This document shows, piece by piece, positions 32,423 to 43,827 of a DNA stretch of 64,000 bases (position 1 is its first letter; every line of letters starts with the position of its first letter). The stretch lies in contig OW387138.1 in the NCBI GenBank assembly GCA_936440205.1, positions 30,027,541 to 30,091,540 of the forward strand, in the 5' to 3' direction. The notes under the pieces are model-generated. The model worked only from the letters and a program-made list of their open reading frames with translations. It ran no database searches and was not told the origin of the DNA. The DNA is from Lepidonotus clava. Lineage: Eukaryota > Annelida > Polychaeta > Phyllodocida > Polynoidae. Position numbers and translations under genes: made by a program.

Positions 32423-33903
32423 ATGTTGACCATTGCCGCTCTCGCCTTCGTGCTGGTTGCAGCTCATGCTGCTCCGTACCATGGCGGCTACCACAACAAC
32501 AACTAGTAAGTACCTTACGTTTCATTGATATATATATATATGAATATAAATATATGTATATATATATAAACAAACATATATTATATATAAATACATTATA
32601 TATAAACATTTATATACTATAACAATTAGAAAATACTCATTTTATAATTTATATATAGATTGACAAATTTTCAAAACTCAGATAAGTATAGAAATAATCA
32701 TGTTGGATGAGTCTAGTTAAGGTCTGTGGTAAAACTTAGCTGTGAAAACTAGCTCAAACCAACGTAAAATTCCACAAGAGATGGTAGTATTTCCAATGGT
32801 TTGTAACAGACCCCAATTTTGCGTTACCTTTTCAGCCACGTTGGCGCCCACGCCAACTACGCCAACTACGCCAACGGCCTCCGTCAGAAGTACGTGAACC
32901 ACGTGGCCGAGAAGGTGGGAGCTGGAATTGGCACCGCCGACAAGTATGGCGTGCCCGGCACCTACGTCGGATACCACGGACACAACGACGGCTACGGCTA
33001 TGCCCGCGGTCACGGATACGCTAACGGATACGGTCACGGTCACGGATACGGAGTCTACCCCGACTACCACAACGCCCACCGTCAGTCCTATGTAAGTATA
33101 ATGCAACATGTTTATTTAAAGATACATAATGTTATTGAAAGTTGAAACGTTTATTACATGTTTTCAGCAATTCATGTCGGGGTTCCCTTGAAAACAAAAT
33201 TATTTCGTGTTTTTTTCTTTTGGTCCTAAATAGAGGATTGCCACGTTTTTCAGAGGATGAATTCCAGGCATCGTTCTGGGGTAAAAAGCAACCCCATAAG
33301 GGGGGGGGGGGTCTGGTTGTACCACCCCAGGACAATTTTGATTTTCATGTGGAAAAGACAGAACAACAGACAATTCTGGAGGGTTGGTGGGGTTCTTTCC
33401 TGAAATTATACTGAGCTTTAACGGTTATCCGGAAAATTACGGATTTCATCATGTGCAAAAATACAAATTACAGACTTGGCCCTTTTGAATAGTGAAAATA
33501 CAAGGTCACAGAGGCGGATCCAGGGGGTGGTCATGGGTGTCCTGACCCCCCTTTTGGTGGACCCCTAAACTACAAAAAGATGGGAAAACGCCTCGTGTGT
33601 ATGCACAAAATCACACGGTTTTAGTACCTAGCCTTTACACTGCCCTCCCCCCCCCCCCACTCCCTTTCGAAAATCCAGTATCCGCCCCTGCATGCGTAAT
33701 ATTTAAGATTGCCTACACTGTAATATTTAATATAGAATTGATAGTTGATCCTCGTTTTTGACATCTGCCTAAAAGCTGGATCCCTGATTCCTTATTCCCA
33801 GGTGAACAAGGTGGCCGAGTCTGTGGGAGCCGGTACCGGCACCTACAAGGAGGACGGAGTACCCGGCACCCAGCTGGACAAGAACCGCCGCCACTACCAC
33901 TAA
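32423..33903 (+). CDS. Secreted Gly/His/Tyr-rich protein with duplicated GVPGT module
   Basis: Three coding exons (32423-32505, 32836-33091, 33802-33903) give 146 residues. Residues 1-16 form a classic signal peptide (MLTIAALAFVLVAAHA). A Tyr-Ala-Asn stretch follows, then module 1 (about 48-70), a Gly-Tyr-His low-complexity linker (about 73-107, GYGHGHGYG), and module 2 (114-136). The modules align without gaps as VNxVAExVGAGxGTxxxxGVPGT; module 2 begins exactly at the start of exon 3. Codons are strongly C/G-ending, unlike the AT-rich surroundings, as expected for high expression. There is no cysteine. I do not recognise the family; a mucus, cuticle, shell-matrix or antimicrobial role is possible but unproven. 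Confidence 0.85.
32657..32815. mobile_element. Fragment of the GGGAGCCAAAAC MITE family in intron 1
   Basis: About 150 bp matches the interior of the full MITE at 43469-43827 (TTTTCAAAACTCAGATAAGT, GATGAGTCTAGTTAAGGT, GTGAAAACTAGCTCAAAC). It ends about 20 bp before the exon 2 acceptor, so it lies next to and perhaps forms the 3' end of this intron. Confidence 0.75.
33511..33690. mobile_element. MITE with GGCGGATCCAGG-type ends
   Basis: It begins AGAGGCGGATCCAGGGGGTG and ends AATCCAGTATCCGCCCCTG. It lies in intron 2 of the secreted-protein gene, is non-coding, and belongs to the family at 15841, 28758 and 47174. Confidence 0.7.
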
Positions 33904-34647
33904 GAGGTGTGTACCGCACGAGTAGTAATACACTACACCACTTAAGCTGGGACATGACAATGTCGCACAGAAGTCACACATATTAGCGACAAAATTCTTT
34001 GTTACACATATGTAAGGCAAATCTACTCCAAATTGCCACTTTCAAACAACATAATGGGTGACATCACAGCTCAAAGTCGTATAGTTTAATTTGGCACTAA
34101 TTCCAGCTGCACCCTGACTTATGGGTTGTTCATTGATCTTTTTTTTTCATAATTAATTTTGCAAGTGCCATTCTATCCAAGCTTGTGTAAAGCCCCAATT
34201 TAAGCTATACCCCTAATGTAACTTCTATCAATTATTTATGATAATGTAGTAATTCTGTAAATTATTCAAACATACGCCTGTTGATATAATTACTTACTAT
34301 ATGGTCTAAGTAAAAGACTTCACAATACAATTAATTATGTAATAATCACAGTTTTATCGTGACGATATACTTGGAAGAACATTCTTGTCTTTATACAAAA
34401 AAAACTTTTAGATAAGATCAGAATAATTCTATCACGTTATACCTGTGCAGATTTTACATCAGAATTACTACAATTCTACGATATCCTTTCTTTTTATATA
34501 ATTGAAAAGTCTAAGAAAAGGGACTTGTCAACCTGCATATATATATGCATAGGAATGAGTAATCCAATCATTTCAGGACAACACACATGATGCTTTTTTG
34601 GTTTGTCCTCTGTATTTATATTAAACAACTTTTGATTTCCATTCCAG

Positions 34648-34815
34648 GTGTATCCTGAGTTTGTAGCTGACATCCACTCCGATGGTAGGATCTGAGACAG
34701 AAGGCCTGATCTGCGGGGCAGACCGTACCAGAACATCTACAGCCTCTGTCCTAACCCACAGCTGATTGGCAATCCAATAGCTGAGAGGGCCAATAAATCT
34801 ATCCAACAATAATCC
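34648..34815 (+). other. 3' UTR exon and poly(A) signal of the secreted-protein gene
   Basis: A candidate UTR intron runs from GTGTGT at 33907 to TTCCATTCCAG ending at 34647. The exon is less AT-rich and carries AATAAA at 34792-34797. Supported only by splice-like signals. Confidence 0.5.
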
Positions 34816-35595
34816 CATGCGTGCTTGTCATTCACTCATCAATGGACATATCAATAGCTGTTAATTCTGGAGTAACGTGCATTTTGATTCGTACAATTTT
34901 AACACGAGCAAAGTCTTATCTTATGTATCCTTAGTTACCTTCAACTTATGTCTTGTATTTACATTCACATAATTTATAACTAGAAAAATTAGTATAATTC
35001 CCACAAACATAACCTGTTTTCTCCAGTTTGGCACTTTCTAAATTCACGTATTATTGGTACTTTGGAGTATCAAAGTAATGCTTGTATTTTAACAAGTTTT
35101 ACTCTTAGTTTTGATACAGAACCAAATTTATTTGATTTTCCTTTTTACAGCACCTTCTCACTCATTGTCACATGATCAGTTCTCATATTTTATCTGATTA
35201 TATATATCAATATAGCTGGATCGATATTATTATTTTCATGTTAGTGCTATTCTAATGCCATTCTGATTCAATTCAATAATGTAATGGTTGTATTGTGGAA
35301 CACCCTACGAATTACATGTACATGAGGAAAAAAACCTCTTAGTGATACAAGAATATAAAGGTGTATTTGCATTGTTAAACCTGTAATGATAACCCTGGTA
35401 ACAACACGTGTCTGCACAGCTTTAATCATGTCATATTTATTGTAAAATCCTTGGATAAACGTCTTTTAAATGTAAAAAGTTAAATCAAATTGAATGAAAC
35501 TATATTATACGTCTAAAATGTCCAATCCCCAGGCTCTGTCTGAGGCATGTAAAATACCCTTGTTAGCTGGTATTACCTTTTTCTTTATTGCACTT
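34816..35595. other. Intergenic, no gene seen
   Basis: AT-rich sequence without a gene model or a clear repeat. Confidence 0.5.
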
Positions 35596-35857
35596 AAGGC
35601 TGTATTCCACATAGCGAAAGTATGCAGTGCCAAAATTGAGCATCTTCATGGTAACATTTTATATTCCGAAAGTGCGTAATCGGTGGCCAAAAGTGTGTAA
35701 TCAGCAGCCGAAGTGCGATATCAGCAATGCATTGAAAATCGGCAGGAAAAATTTACCAACATGTTCGTAAATTTTATCTGCATTGCTGCCGAATGTTGCC
35801 GAAATTGCATCGGCGTCAAATCGGCAACACACTTTCAGTATGTGGAATATGGCCTTC
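35596..35857. mobile_element. Small inverted-repeat element, GGCTGTATTCCACATA family, copy 4
   Basis: The ends AAGGCTGTATTCCACATAGC and TATGTGGAATATGGCCTT are inverted repeats. The interior is rich in ATCGGCA and GCCGAAA. This is the clearest copy of the family. Confidence 0.8.
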
Positions 35858-36344
35858 ATTATGTAGTCGAAAGCAACATCCTTTAATAACTACAAGAGTA
35901 TCAGCTCTCACATAAAACAACTTTGTAGAAAAGAAAAGAAAACAAAAAAACAAATAAGCATGTGAATACATCAGTTAATATCCATCAAAACACAATTTTA
36001 GTAAATTTTATGCAATTCGGTACTGAGACTGTGTCTGAAAAATGGCTATTCCCGCTAGTTAACTTTGTGACAGGAGTCTGCTTAATATCGGAACTTCACC
36101 ACTGCTTTTATGGTAATGATTGGTTGGCTAGTTATTGGTTGTTTTATGTCCTAACTAACTGCCACGGTCATATCCATGGCAGTGCCTATCTGTAGCAGTA
36201 GGAGCCAATGCCTTCTTTTTAGTGCTGCCTCACTAATATATCATGTCATAGGCCCACATTATATACCACCCAGTCACACTATACTGACACTGGGCCAGCC
36301 AGTTATGTTTCAGGTTCTAATTGCATACCAATTGCATGGGTGTA

Positions 36345-36555
36345 GACCCTTAAAATCGACAGGGCGACACAGCCATTTCTTAAATTCGACAGGGGACATA
36401 GCCAATCCTTAGCAACAACGACAGGGGACATTGTCATTTCTTAAAATCGACAGGGCGACATGGCTGTTTCTTAAATTCGACAGGGGACATAGCCAATCCT
36501 TAGCGACAACGACAGGGGACATGGGCATTTCTTAAAATCGACAGGGGACACAGGG
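36345..36555 (+). repeat. Minisatellite with three-monomer higher-order unit
   Basis: Monomers of about 29-32 bp are built on CGACAGGGGACAT. They alternate as ATCGACAGGG, TTCGACAGGG and AACGACAGGG types, and the three-monomer set of about 92 bp repeats twice, with a third start. Confidence 0.8.
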
Positions 36556-36835
36556 ACCCCCCATCAACACCCCCAATTGCCAGACAAGCAGCAGGCACTA
36601 CCATCTTTTAAGTCTTTGGTGAGACTTGGTTGAGGTTCAAACCCATTGATCACGAACTATAAGGTTTTATTTTTATATCATTTGTAGGGAGTATTATGTC
36701 TTATTCCTTCAGCTCATTATTCAATTTAGTTTAGCTAGTCCAAGTCACAGTCTTCCATCACTGGACTGCAAATCAGCTCCAGATGTAGTTCAGTCATCAA
36801 GAATTGACAAGAACACTCACATGCGAGAATCTTTG

Positions 36836-36841
36836 TTTATT
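36836..36841 (-). terminator. Candidate poly(A) signal of the BTB gene
   Basis: AATAAA on the minus strand, about 115 nt after the stop codon at 36955-36957. Confidence 0.5.
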
Positions 36842-36954
36842 GTCGTCCAAGATATATGATATATGTCACCCGACTTCCCATTAACATTTCATATTTTTCA
36901 TATCCTGGTGGTTTGATATGGCATAATATAGAGAATGAATTATTCAATCATTGC

Positions 36955-37457
36955 CTACAGCAAGACACAGGACTCTGGTTCCTTCCACTTGGCACTTACA
37001 TGCTTGGTGCAGGCAGCCTCTATATTCTCTAGGATGAACTGGTTACATGTAGCACAGCTCTTATCACTGCCCTCTTTATTCCTGTGGCGACCCACATTAG
37101 GACAAGTTGAATTAGGCCTGATACACTTTTTATGGCCTGCCCATTGGCCAATGTCAAGCATACAGTCATACAGTCTTTCGACCTCTGGCTCGAGTCGTTC
37201 AACTTTGTGGTTGAGTAACTCAATCAATGTAGCAGGCTCAATGTTTTTGAACTCACGAGCCCGTTTGAGCTCTGACAACCAGGTGCTCTTTGCAAACTGC
37301 ATGGAGACCCTTCTCAGTGTGGTCAGCCGGTAGGTGTCAGCTAGTACAAGGTGTTTAACACTAGGGGGCTGCTTCAACAGGTACTTCTCACAGCGCTCTG
37401 TCACATGGGTCATCTGGTACTCGTCTGCAATCGGCACAAGGTGGTAGACATTGGAAC
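36955..37457 (-). CDS. BTB gene exon 2
   Basis: 503 nt from acceptor TTTTCCAG to TAG. It starts GSNVYHLVPIADEYQM and finishes the BTB fold, the helical region and the cysteine cluster. Confidence 0.85.
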
Positions 37458-40400
37458 CTGGAAAATGACAGTATGAAGAACTGTATAACCACAAACATTC
37501 TTACAACTTGATGCTTTCCTTTGGTAATATAATAGAAGGGTCAGGGTTCTATATCTGTAGAACATGCATATGCAAATTTAATAAAGATTGAATCAATTAT
37601 CATTTTAAGACTATTTGCATGGGACTGACTGGGCACATTGCTTTGCTTGTTTACTATGGCCCCTGAAAGTGAAACTGGGAAACTCGCTGTTACTCTCCTT
37701 CTGTTGCTGCAAACAGGAGAATTCTAAGAAACAGTTGTAACTGCCATTTCTCCAGTGCTTTTATCAATAAGGTAGTATAGGTCTCACGGAACTAATTGTG
37801 ACGCCATCTGTAGTGTCATATACCTTTCTGTCCCAAGGTGAAGGGAATGACTGACTTTGAGTGGCTGATAATGAAATAAAGAAAACTGACAGAAATGAAT
37901 GAAAAATCACAGGATACCCCCTATTATTTGTGAGTTGTTTGTTAAAAATGAATCCTTGATCTCTGCTTGTTGGTAGGTGTCAGTCTGATTTTTAAATGAG
38001 CTCTGTATCCTGTGAATTTGGCCACTGCAGAACTGGCAAAATGAGGGTACATCCACATTTAGGACCCCTGCTTTAGATTTTGATGGTCAACCTACCCTGA
38101 AATTTTGATATTTTGTGTATCAAAGAGGTCACAACTGGGATATGGGTCAATTTGAGGTGGCGCAAAATTCTGAATATTTTTTTTTCAAGATAGGCTACAT
38201 TAAACTATACAGGAAAATAATTAGTTCCGTGAGACCTATAGGGAATATTGCAAAGTTAACAAAACTTTTTTCTTTGGTTCTGAAAACTGACTTTTAAGGT
38301 AATTTATGTTAAAATTAGAAGATTCGGGGAAGGAGTTCCCTGTTGGATCTTTTTTCTGCATTTTAAAGCAAAGCTCGGGGAATTCACTCAAATACATAGG
38401 CGTCAACACTGAACCTCGTCCTGAAATCAATTAAATCTGTTAATTTTCCCAGATCTCCCTGAAACAGATATTTTGACCCATTTTCTTCCTCAAATAACTG
38501 ATTTGATGTCATCTTTGACCTGTGTCTTGCTCACTGGGGCTCGTTCATAATGGCCAGAAGTGTTAATTTTGGCCTCGCGCTGGTCACTGAAAATGGATGA
38601 ACCAGGTTGAAACTTTAAAAAAATAGTTCAAATTGTCTCAACCTTGCAGGGTATGCTCTTTACATATGTTGAAACTAGAATAATTCCCTTAGAGTGTCTT
38701 TTTCTCAGAACTTTCCACAAAAAATCTGGAGAAAAAGTGAATTTTTATAATTTTCTGTGTTTTGACGCCCAATTTTTGCATTTGTTCCCATTATTTCTCG
38801 CAAACTTGTTTCAGAATTATCTAAATGGCTCTTGTTCCTGGCTCAGTGATGGGATGGGAACATTTCTACCAATTTTCATGTCTTTCCTGTGAATATTTCT
38901 CTAAAAGAAGGTGATGTGAGGACGGTGGTGTTATACCGCGATAAATGCTAGGTGAATTCTTATGGGGAGAGGTTCAGGAAAAGCCCTCCTTTTGTAGGAA
39001 AAAGCAATGTGATGATGCTAAAAGTGGACATTGTTATTGAAAACAGGTGTGAGTGATGGAAAAATGGGTTTATTAAGAAAAAAGGCAATCTTTGCTCTCT
39101 ATATAGGTCTCACGGAACTAATTGTGGCGCCATCTGTAGTGTCATATACCTTTCTGTCCTGAGGTGAAGGGAATGACTGGATTTGAGTGGCTGATATTCA
39201 AATAAGGAAAACTGACAGAATTGAATGAAAAATCACAGGGTACCCCCTATCATTTGTGAGTTGTTTGTTAAAAATGAATCCTTGATCTCTGCTTGTTGGT
39301 AGGTGTCAGTGGGATTTTGAAATGGGCTCTGTATTCTGTGAATTTGACCACTGCAGAACTGGCAAAATGAGGGTGTAGCAATATTTTGGACCCCTGCTTT
39401 AGATTTTGATGGGGAACCTACCCTGAAATTTTGATATTTTGTGTGCCAAAGAGGCCACAATAAGTTTCTGTGTCACTTTCATGTGGCGCAAAGTTCTGAA
39501 TATTTTTTCTCTCAAGATCTGTTATATTAAAGTATACAGGAAAACAATTAGTTCCGTGAGACCTATAGTGAATATTGCCAATTTAACTAAACCTATTTTT
39601 TTTTTCTGAAAACTGAATTTTAAGGTGATTTATGCTAAAATTAGAAGATTCGGGGAAGGAGTTCCCTGTTGCACCATTTTTTTTCATTTTAAAGGGAAGC
39701 TCGGGGAATTTGGTCAAATACATAGGCGTCAGCACTGATCCCCATCCTGAAATCAATTAAATCTGCTTATTTTCCCAGATCTCCCTAAAACAGATGTTTT
39801 GACCCTTTTTCCTCCTCAAATGACTGATTTGATGTCATCTTTGACATGTTTCTTGTTCACTGGGGCTAGTTCAAAATGGCCAGAAGCGTTAATTTTGGCC
39901 TAGCGCTGGTCACTGAAAATGGATGAACCAGATTGAAACTTTAAAAAAATAGTTCAAATTGTCTCAAAGTTGCAGGGGATGCCCTTCACACATGCTGAAA
40001 CTAAAATAATACCATAAGAGTCTCTTTTCCTGAGAACTTTCCACAACAAATCTGGAGAAAATGACAATTTTTACAATTTTCTGTGTTTTGGCGCCCAATT
40101 TTTATATATTTTTTCATTATTTCTTGCAAACTGGTTTCACAATTATCTAAATGGCTCTTGATTCTTGTTCAGTGATGGGGTGGGATCACTCCTGCCAATT
40201 TTCATGTCTTTGTATGACCAGTTCTCTAAATGAAGGTTAGGTCACCACGGTGATGTCAAATGGCGATAAATGCTAGGTTAACACTTATGGGTAGAGGGTT
40301 AGGGAAACCAGACCTTTGGTAGGAAAAAGCAATGTGATGATGCTGAAACTGGACATTATTATTGAAAACAGGTGTCAGTCATAGAAAAATGGGTTTATTA

Positions 40401-42606
40401 AGAAAAAAGGCAATCTTTGTTCTCTATATAGGTCTCACGGAACTAATTGTGACGCCATCTGTAGTGTCATATACCTTTCTGTCCCAAGGTGAAGGGAATG
40501 ACTGACTTTGAGTGGCTGATAATGAAATAAAGAAAACTGACAGAAATGAATGAAAAATCACAGGATACCCCCTATTATTTGTGAGTTGTTTGTTAAAAAT
40601 GAATCCTTGATCTCTGCTTGTTGGTAGGTGTCAGTCTGATTTTTAAATGAGCTCTGTATCCTGTGAATTTGGCCACTGCAGAACTGGCAAAATGAGGGTA
40701 CATCCACATTTAGGACCCCTGCTTTAGATTTTGATGGTCAACCTACCCTGAAATTTTGATATTTTGTGTATCAAAGAGGTCACAACTGGGATATGGGTCA
40801 ATTTGAGGTGGCGCAAAATTCTGAATATTTTTTTTTCAAGATAGGCTACATTAAACTATACAGGAAAATAATTAGTTCCGTGAGACCTTTAGGGCACACA
40901 ATGGCAACTGAGTATAGGCTACATCAATGTACAGAATAATAAATTTCTACAATCTGTCTGCACCTCTTGAGGGTATATTTATAAAAGTATATATAAATAT
41001 AATCTGAAATGAATGTATGCATATATGTTTGTATACATAGATATGTATATATGTATGCATTCATGCATGCATGGTATGGGATTCAAGGTAATCTGATGCA
41101 TCAATTAAAAATGTAATTGCAGAATTTCTTTGATCTCAGGTTTATTGATTGAGTACATGTAATTATAACTTAACACTTTCATAACGCCACATAAAATTGT
41201 TAATTTTGCTTTGTAATGCCAGAGTTATTTCCCCTGTGCAGCGTCGCATAATTAAAACAGTGTTGGTTTTGTTGGGAAGTGTCAAACTCTCGCTGTTTTG
41301 CCAAAACTCAGCCACCATTTTCACCCACTTCTAATCATTTTTCCGGGCTGAAAATTTCAGGACGTCTAGATCCAAATGTCTATTGTTCAGAACCATTTAC
41401 AGAATTAGAATTGGCCCAGGAGAACAGCCGCAATTCAACAGCTGGACCCCTCGCAACAGCAAAGTCCTTGTGCTAGGACGTCCTTGTTGCGATGCGCCAC
41501 AGTAGCCTGTTACATATTTACAGAGTATATCTGATTTTTCTATAATTGAATTAAGCATATTGAAGAACTATAATATCATGTGCATGGTAAAATTCTAGAG
41601 AAAATCAAACTATAGGCATACCTCCATTATATATGAACATGATATGTTTTGACATTTTCTGAAATCATGTAAGTTTTAAATGAATTTGATACATTAATTT
41701 TTATGATGATGCATCACTGTATCAGGCATCTTTAGTGCAGTGATGCATTGATGCAACTGGTGTCAGGGAAGAGTTAAGAATACTCCTGTTCCTATAATTT
41801 ATCATAAACGAATTTTGACTACTTTTTAAAAACATTCTACGATCATGGTATGAAATATGACCAGGAAGATTGAGGACAAGTCAACGTATGGCCGTGCATT
41901 GAGGTTTCTGAAACTTCTTAATTAATATGAATAAAATGTCTGCTTACATGTATGTATAGTATTTATGTATGTATGTTGTATGTATGTACATGCACTTATG
42001 TATGCGTCTTCCTTGGTGGGAGGGGGTCTTTCTGGCAAATTGATGGAAATGCCCCTGATGCAATTTGTTTTATTTAGAAACTATAATTTTAGATTGGTAT
42101 CTAATTTTTCATTCTAATATATCTTCTGTCTCATATCATTAGATCTCAGGCTACTTTAAAAATAAGGAAGGACTTGTGGCTATGTCATAAAGTGAAAAGA
42201 AGAATGTTGAATATTCTTGGCATAATCATCAGTTATTATTTTCAATATTTTGAGGATACATAATAATATGCAACTGACCTGCCTATTCATCTAACTAAGG
42301 AATACATCAAAATAGAATCTTACCATTTATTTCCTTATTCGGAGGATGTATAACGTTCAGAAGCTCCAGAAAACCATCCAGCTTCTTTCCTGGAAGTTCT
42401 ATCTTTGATGCATTCTTTTCGAGGAAGTCGGATTCGAACATACGTTCGAAGACTGGTGAGTTTAGCGAGAGAACCGTCTTGTTGGCATACACTTCTCTGC
42501 CTTCTATGACGAAGGTGACGTCACCTTGTGCCCAAGGGGTGGTGTAGTCCGTATGGCGTACCCCCTGAGCAGGCCCAGCAGGTACGTTCGTGGGTGTTGG
42601 AAACAT
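36955..42606 (-). CDS. BTB/POZ domain protein with C-terminal Cys cluster
   Basis: Two exons (42324-42606 and 36955-37457, phase 1 junction forming Gly95) give a complete 261-residue protein. The BTB domain spans about 27-121. It shows GDVTFVIEGREVYANKTVLS, then SPVFERMFESDF, a Pro-Pro-Asn-Lys turn, and YHLVPIADEYQM with the typical final helix. A short BACK-like helical part follows (about 126-190), then a Cys/His-rich tail with C206, C213, C229, C232 and C244, of which CATC looks like a metal-binding knuckle. BTB proteins of this size are usually substrate adaptors for Cullin-3 ubiquitin ligases; this role is inferred from the family. There is no MATH or Kelch part. The domain is split by a 4.9 kb intron filled with repeats. 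Confidence 0.85.
37778..40889. mobile_element. Composite repeat block E-S-E-S-E in the BTB intron
   Basis: E units of about 461 bp lie at 37778-38238, 39104-39565 and 40429-40889. Each is bounded by inverted TAGGTCTCACGGAACTAATT with TA next to both ends, as in a Tc1/mariner-like MITE. Spacers S of about 864 bp at 38239-39103 and 39566-40428 resemble each other. By eye E1 and E3 are identical apart from the last bases, while E2 differs at roughly one base in ten. There is no coding capacity. It may be a larger non-autonomous element with terminal direct repeats, or a MITE array spread by recombination. Confidence 0.85.
40890..42323. other. BTB intron, remaining part, no gene seen
   Basis: AT-rich intron with TATG/CATG-rich low complexity at about 40980-41070 and 41940-42005. 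A 65-codon ORF at 41279-41476 has no support. Confidence 0.5.
42324..42606 (-). CDS. BTB gene exon 1
   Basis: 283 nt from ATG (42604-42606) to donor GTAAGA. It holds the N-terminal two thirds of the BTB domain, ending NVIHPPNKEIN plus one base. Confidence 0.85.
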
Positions 42607-43100
42607 GGATGTGATTGGTCAGATGCCACCTGAGGAGAAAGATAATCTCATTGGCCTGCTGTTTCTGGTAAGGTCAAGTGACCACGCCAAGGCGGGAACA
42701 TCCCTAAAACATTTACAAACATTTTCATATTATATACCTCACTCTGTATGTAGGCCTACTAAGAGGCCTTTTAGCCGTGAGCAACAATCATGTACCTATC
42801 TATTCTAATCAAAGCCTCTATGATGGATATCCTTATAATGCACTGAAGTGGTACAAGTAAGAGGATACACCTTTTTTCCACAGAAACATAGCGACTAATT
42901 AATAGTTCTTGTTCTTACCTTATGCAGTCGACTTATATATCCTCTTACTGTGCATGGAGGGCGGATGTTTGGTCAGCGCCGACCTGCATTCTACTCTGGT
43001 TTCGGTTTCGGAATGGGAAAGGATAAGTTTCGTCCGCTCCAGTCCGTGGGTTCGATTGAGATGTGGCAGCACGCGGACCGGATCCAGAAACCAATTGTGA
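42607..43100 (-). promoter_or_regulatory. Probable promoter region of the BTB gene
   Basis: Directly upstream of the BTB start codon. The part at 42950-43100 is GC-richer than its surroundings (GGCGGATG, GCGCCGACC, CGCGGACCGG). No TATA box or mapped start; two overlapping plus-strand ORFs here look accidental. Confidence 0.35.
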
Positions 43101-43468
43101 TTTGTTTTATTTGTTTGATTTCAGGGGTTCTTTGTCGTCCTGGGCAATACATTTTCATTGCTGGGACCGACTTACCACCTTAACCTATGACTTCACTCCC
43201 ACCAGCTTTATTGTCGTTTTTTTTCACCTGCCTTTAGTTGGTGAACCATCACTATCAGCTGTGTCTGATTTTGGGGGTCTTTAGGCAGGTTTCTGCAGAA
43301 CGGCAAAGTGCAAGCCAACTAATTATTTAGTCTACTGCCCAACTATGCCAACCCTTTCCAAACACAGCAACTAATCTAAAATACTTTAGTCACCAAGGAT
43401 GGAAAGAGTTAACAGGGAATTGCCGACAACAAGAATGGTTCGTTGTTCTGGGGAAATCTGCCTTTAAG

Positions 43469-43827
43469 TTAAAGGGAGCCAAAACAAATAAAATTGACAA
43501 AATTTTCAAAACTCAGATAAGTATAGAAATAAAGTTAGATGAGTCTAGTTAAGGTCAGTGGTAAAGTATAAGCTGTGAAAACTAGCTCAAACTGAAGTAG
43601 AATGCCACAAGAGATGGTAATATTTACATTTGTTTGTAAACAAGCCCTATTTTTACAGATCAACACTAATTGATTTGAGTAAGAAAAACTTGTTTTTAAT
43701 GATTTTCTTTACCATATTTCATGGTTTAGATTTTAACATGGGCCAAAAATAGGCTCAAGGAATGGATCTCCATGATTATTTGAGTTTGGAAAATTTCAAT
43801 GAATTTATTGGTTTTGGCTCCCTTTAA
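43469..43827. mobile_element. 359-bp MITE flanked by TTAA
   Basis: TTAAAGGGAGCCAAAAC (43469-43485) and GTTTTGGCTCCCTTTAA (43811-43827) are exact inverted repeats that include TTAA at both ends. A TTAA target suggests a piggyBac-type origin, but the first bases of the repeat do not settle this. It is non-coding. A fragment lies at 32657-32815. Confidence 0.8.

Noticed and set aside
32717-33109. 130-codon minus ORF rich in Val and Ser
   Set aside because: It is the antisense shadow of exon 2 of the secreted protein, produced by its TAC/GGC/CAC codons, and crosses that exon's splice sites.
42909-43183. Two overlapping plus ORFs upstream of the BTB gene
   Set aside because: No splice signals or domain; better explained as the GC-richer promoter side of the BTB gene.
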